Shown in pieces: positions 63,984-64,000 of a stretch of DNA of 64,000 bases. How positions within the stretch are numbered: position 1 is the first letter of the stretch; each line of letters starts with the position of its first letter. The position numbers and the translations under genes were made by a program. Below the pieces are notes generated by a model. That model had not been told where the DNA came from, searched no databases, and was given only the letters and a program-made list of their open reading frames with translations. Source of the DNA: Pseudomicrostroma phylloplanum (lineage: Eukaryota; Basidiomycota; Exobasidiomycetes; Microstromatales); the NCBI GenBank assembly GCA_039545275.1, contig BCHS01000003.1:682001-746000 (forward strand), read 5' to 3'.

Positions 63984-64000
63984 TCACCTCACTTCCTACA

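Noticed and set aside
1..64000. CRISPR arrays, bacterial operons, integrases, rRNA
   Set aside because: None seen. Intron-rich eukaryotic genes throughout make prokaryotic systems unlikely.

Overview
The window is nuclear DNA from a fungus, almost certainly a basidiomycete. Genes are densely packed on both strands and interrupted by short introns, mostly 70-160 nt, with GTGAGT-type donors. The gene set is fungal: Ert1/AcuK-type zinc-cluster factor, aspartokinase, Atg6, CaaX Ras, vacuolar carboxypeptidase S, fungal complex I 21 kDa subunit. GC-rich codon use and Ser-rich linkers would fit Ustilaginomycotina, but I cannot fix the genus. I saw no tRNA, rRNA, CRISPR array or intact transposon.

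Layout, left to right. (1) 1-2200 (-): N-terminal part of a Pps1-like phosphatase, then a 2.3 kb non-coding stretch. (2) 4502-11978: an unknown two-exon gene (-) divergent from the mitochondrial DNA polymerase MIP1 (+). The MIP1 reading frame runs on without a stop into an LYR-motif domain. (3) 12441-16579: complex I 21 kDa subunit (-) divergent from ERT1 (+). (4) 16580-18922: gene-poor, with three unrelated tandem arrays. (5) 18923-24710: aldo/keto reductase (+), U1-type zinc-finger splicing factor (-), ERCC6L2-like SNF2 ATPase (+). (6) 25171-30647: a sterol-isomerase (EBP) domain fused in frame to phosphatidylinositol synthase (-), then a TPR protein (+). (7) 31172-34354: a small membrane protein and a maleylacetate-reductase-like enzyme (-), divergent from a glutathionyl-hydroquinone reductase (+). 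(8) 34452-41353: ATG6, RAS and CPS1, all (-). (9) 42492-49920: an unusual protein kinase (+) facing a large CDKN3-like phosphatase (-). (10) 51286-58685: HOM3 (+), a PPR protein (-), TMA46 (+). (11) 59128-64000: three poorly known genes, the last running off the right edge.

Most genes are housekeeping. Functional links visible from position: the divergent maleylacetate-reductase/hydroquinone-reductase pair (reductive steps of aromatic breakdown), the respiratory/gluconeogenic divergent pair (complex I subunit and ERT1), and several mitochondrial proteins (MIP1, complex I subunit, PPR protein). The most unusual signals are two in-frame gene fusions (MIP1-LYR and EBP-PIS1), a possible third involving the maleylacetate reductase, and a family of degenerate ~35 bp repeats spaced about 43-77 bp apart at two gene 3' flanks 18 kb apart.

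Exon limits were placed by eye from splice consensus plus frame continuity. Every multi-exon model closes in frame unless stated.
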